A stretch of DNA of 64,000 bases, taken from positions 1,433,050-1,497,049 of the forward strand of contig NC_020177.2 in assembly GCF_000224145.3 (NCBI RefSeq). Reading direction: 5' to 3'. This document shows, one piece after another, positions 62,571 to 64,000 of this stretch (its first letter is position 1; each line of letters opens with the position of its first letter). The DNA is from Ciona intestinalis (Eukaryota > Chordata > Ascidiacea > Phlebobranchia > Cionidae). The notes beneath the pieces are model-generated. The model searched no databases. It saw nothing but the letters and a program-made list of their open reading frames with translations, and was not told where the DNA came from. Both the position numbers and the translations under genes were made by a program.

Positions 62571-62880
62571 AAGCGTTGATTTAAGCGACAACAAGAAAAT
62601 ACGAATAATTACCATAGATCATAGAAGCTCGGCGGTTATAACAATTTTAACAGAACTTTCAAGATATGGAGTCATAACACAATCTTTCTACGTTTTTAGA
62701 ACTTGCAAATTTAAATTCTCTAAACCAACACAAAAACATGGTATTTATAGAATTATTCAAGAAAAATAACTAGTTTACCCAATCTGCGTATCTTATTCCT
62801 CTGACTAAAAGAAACTTGTATTTTTCTAACTTTGTTTCATAGCAGAGCCAAACCCTTCTACAATTTCGGGGCTTTTACAA

Positions 62881-63117
62881 TATAGTAGGGTGGGGGAAGA
62901 TGTGACACCTTTTCATTCTATTTTCTCATCCCATGAGGGAAGATGGGACACCTTTAGCACATATATCCAGATATCCTGTGTTTTAAACAAATAACAACGG
63001 TCCATGAGAGTTATGAGGACATAGTTTCATATTTCTTTGATTGTTCTTTGTTTACTACTGAATGGGGACGAGAAAATAGAGTTAAAAAGTGTCCCATCTT
63101 CCCCCATCTTACTGTAT
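62881..63117. mobile_element. MITE-T with a duplicated left end
   Basis: TATAGTAGGGTGGGGGAAG followed shortly by a second GAGGGAAGATGGGACACC; right end CCCATCTTCCCCCATCTTAC. Confidence 0.82.
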
Positions 63118-63834
63118 CAAGTTTTCCACTCATTTGCTTTGGTTGGGATCCGTACCACACATGGAAAACATCGAGTAGTCCAACTGCCGTCCTTGTGTAT
63201 CTGAAAGAACAACATCAGCAAAAGCCGTGTATTTCAAAATGGATTTAAACGAACTTGTTTTTGGTTGGGTAAATTAACCCTAAATCCAGTTTTTGATCTT
63301 TTTTGGTACAAAAATCAAATAATTGAAGTTTTTATCAAACTACTGTGCGTTGTACAAGTTATATGTTACATTAAAAACAGAATATACACAAAGCTGAAAA
63401 GTGTGGCAACTCGTAAGCACACGAATATAAAAAAAAACTAAAAACTACGCTCTGATTGCGATCGGTGCGGTGTCGTGGCGCCGGTCGCGCGAAGGACTTA
63501 AATTGGCTTTCCGGGTGGTGAAGGAATAGAGCCAAGCTGTAAAACAACTGATCATTTCATTATTTTTTACATCACAATCTACATTGAGTATGCGGCATTT
63601 AGAATACTAAACTGATCCTATTTGGTAGCAACATCCTAATAATTATTGTCTGTTAAATATCTAAGCAACTTATCTAAATATAACCGTCAAATATTTACTT
63701 TCTAAGAAAGTCATTTTTAAAAGATATTATTATGCATCTTGTGTGTATTTGTTTCAAGCTCAAATTGGTTTGGTCAAGCTGATATGATTGCAATTTCATA
63801 TTTAAATCCTTTATTCTATTCCTTTTGGTTGAGT

Positions 63835-63985
63835 TCCTTGTCAGAACCTGGGATTTAGGTCAGATTTGGCCCATTACCCCATCACCTGGGAAGCCCCATT
63901 TAATTCTTTCATGCGACCGATGCCGCTCCATCTCGGATTTAATCGACCGACACTCCCCGTTATCCAGTAAAACACACTCCAGACT
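63835..63985 (-). mobile_element. SINE-B body fragment
   Basis: GGGATTTAGGTCAGATTTGG and CACCTGGGAAGCCCC match the 14910 copy in reverse; a plus-strand fragment with GGCTTTCCGGGTGGTG lies at 63455-63550. Confidence 0.6.
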
Positions 63986-64000
63986 TACTCCATGTACTCA

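Larger units (their letters stand above)
61191..64000. other. Upstream region of the IL-17R-like gene to the window end
   Basis: SINE fragments (61455-61545, 62099-62570, 63455-63985) and a MITE-T; no supported coding exon. Confidence 0.6.

Overview
This is a eukaryotic nuclear window, AT-rich and intron-dense. It most likely comes from a solitary ascidian of the genus Ciona. That is inferred from three things: tRNA-headed SINEs, MITEs whose ends read TAGTAGGGTGGGGGAAGATG (both consistent with Ciona repeat families), and small-intron genes such as a collagen/fibrinogen lectin and a multidomain astacin. Seven runs of N interrupt it, and several of them look like unresolved haplotypes or repeats. 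No organism name was given and no search was run.

Seven protein genes could be assembled exon by exon with matching splice phases. From left to right: (1) 201-5007 (+), the 3' part of a membrane-anchored alpha carbonic anhydrase; (2) 6019-17990 (-), a complete 15-exon secreted astacin protease with TSP1, CUB and MAM domains; (3) 20972-36959 (+), a complete 11-exon mitochondrial CLPX; (4) 39514-41814 (-), a complete 6-exon ficolin-like lectin; (5) 46039-49465 (+), a DUF4806-like gene whose 5' end was not found; (6) 51260-53555 (+), a complete 4-exon delta/theta-like glutathione S-transferase; (7) 54369-61190 (-), a complete 12-exon secreted protein whose ectodomain resembles an IL-17 receptor. 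One further splice-bounded open exon of unknown identity lies at 18522-18655 (-). The genes do not form an operon or pathway. Two of them (ficolin-like lectin, IL-17R-like protein) suggest innate immunity.

The rest is repeat-derived. SINE-A (tRNA head, about 320 bp) dominates the left half, and the TA-flanked MITE dominates from about 22 kb rightwards. A 71-bp minisatellite occurs at six places, four of them filling introns of the genes above. Three hAT-type elements with 8-bp target duplications, a truncated Penelope-like element inside a CLPX intron, fold-back elements and several other repeat families fill most of the remaining introns and spacers.

The most unusual points are: an in-frame TAA next to a phase-compatible second acceptor at the start of CLPX exon 4; a 57-bp intron in the ficolin-like gene that can only be read as GT-AC; introns made almost wholly of the 71-bp repeat, whose arrays begin within a few bases of the splice donor; and a last exon (IL-17R-like gene) whose acceptor lies against one SINE and whose stop codon and poly(A) signal lie against another. 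All functional statements are from reading the sequence, without database searches.
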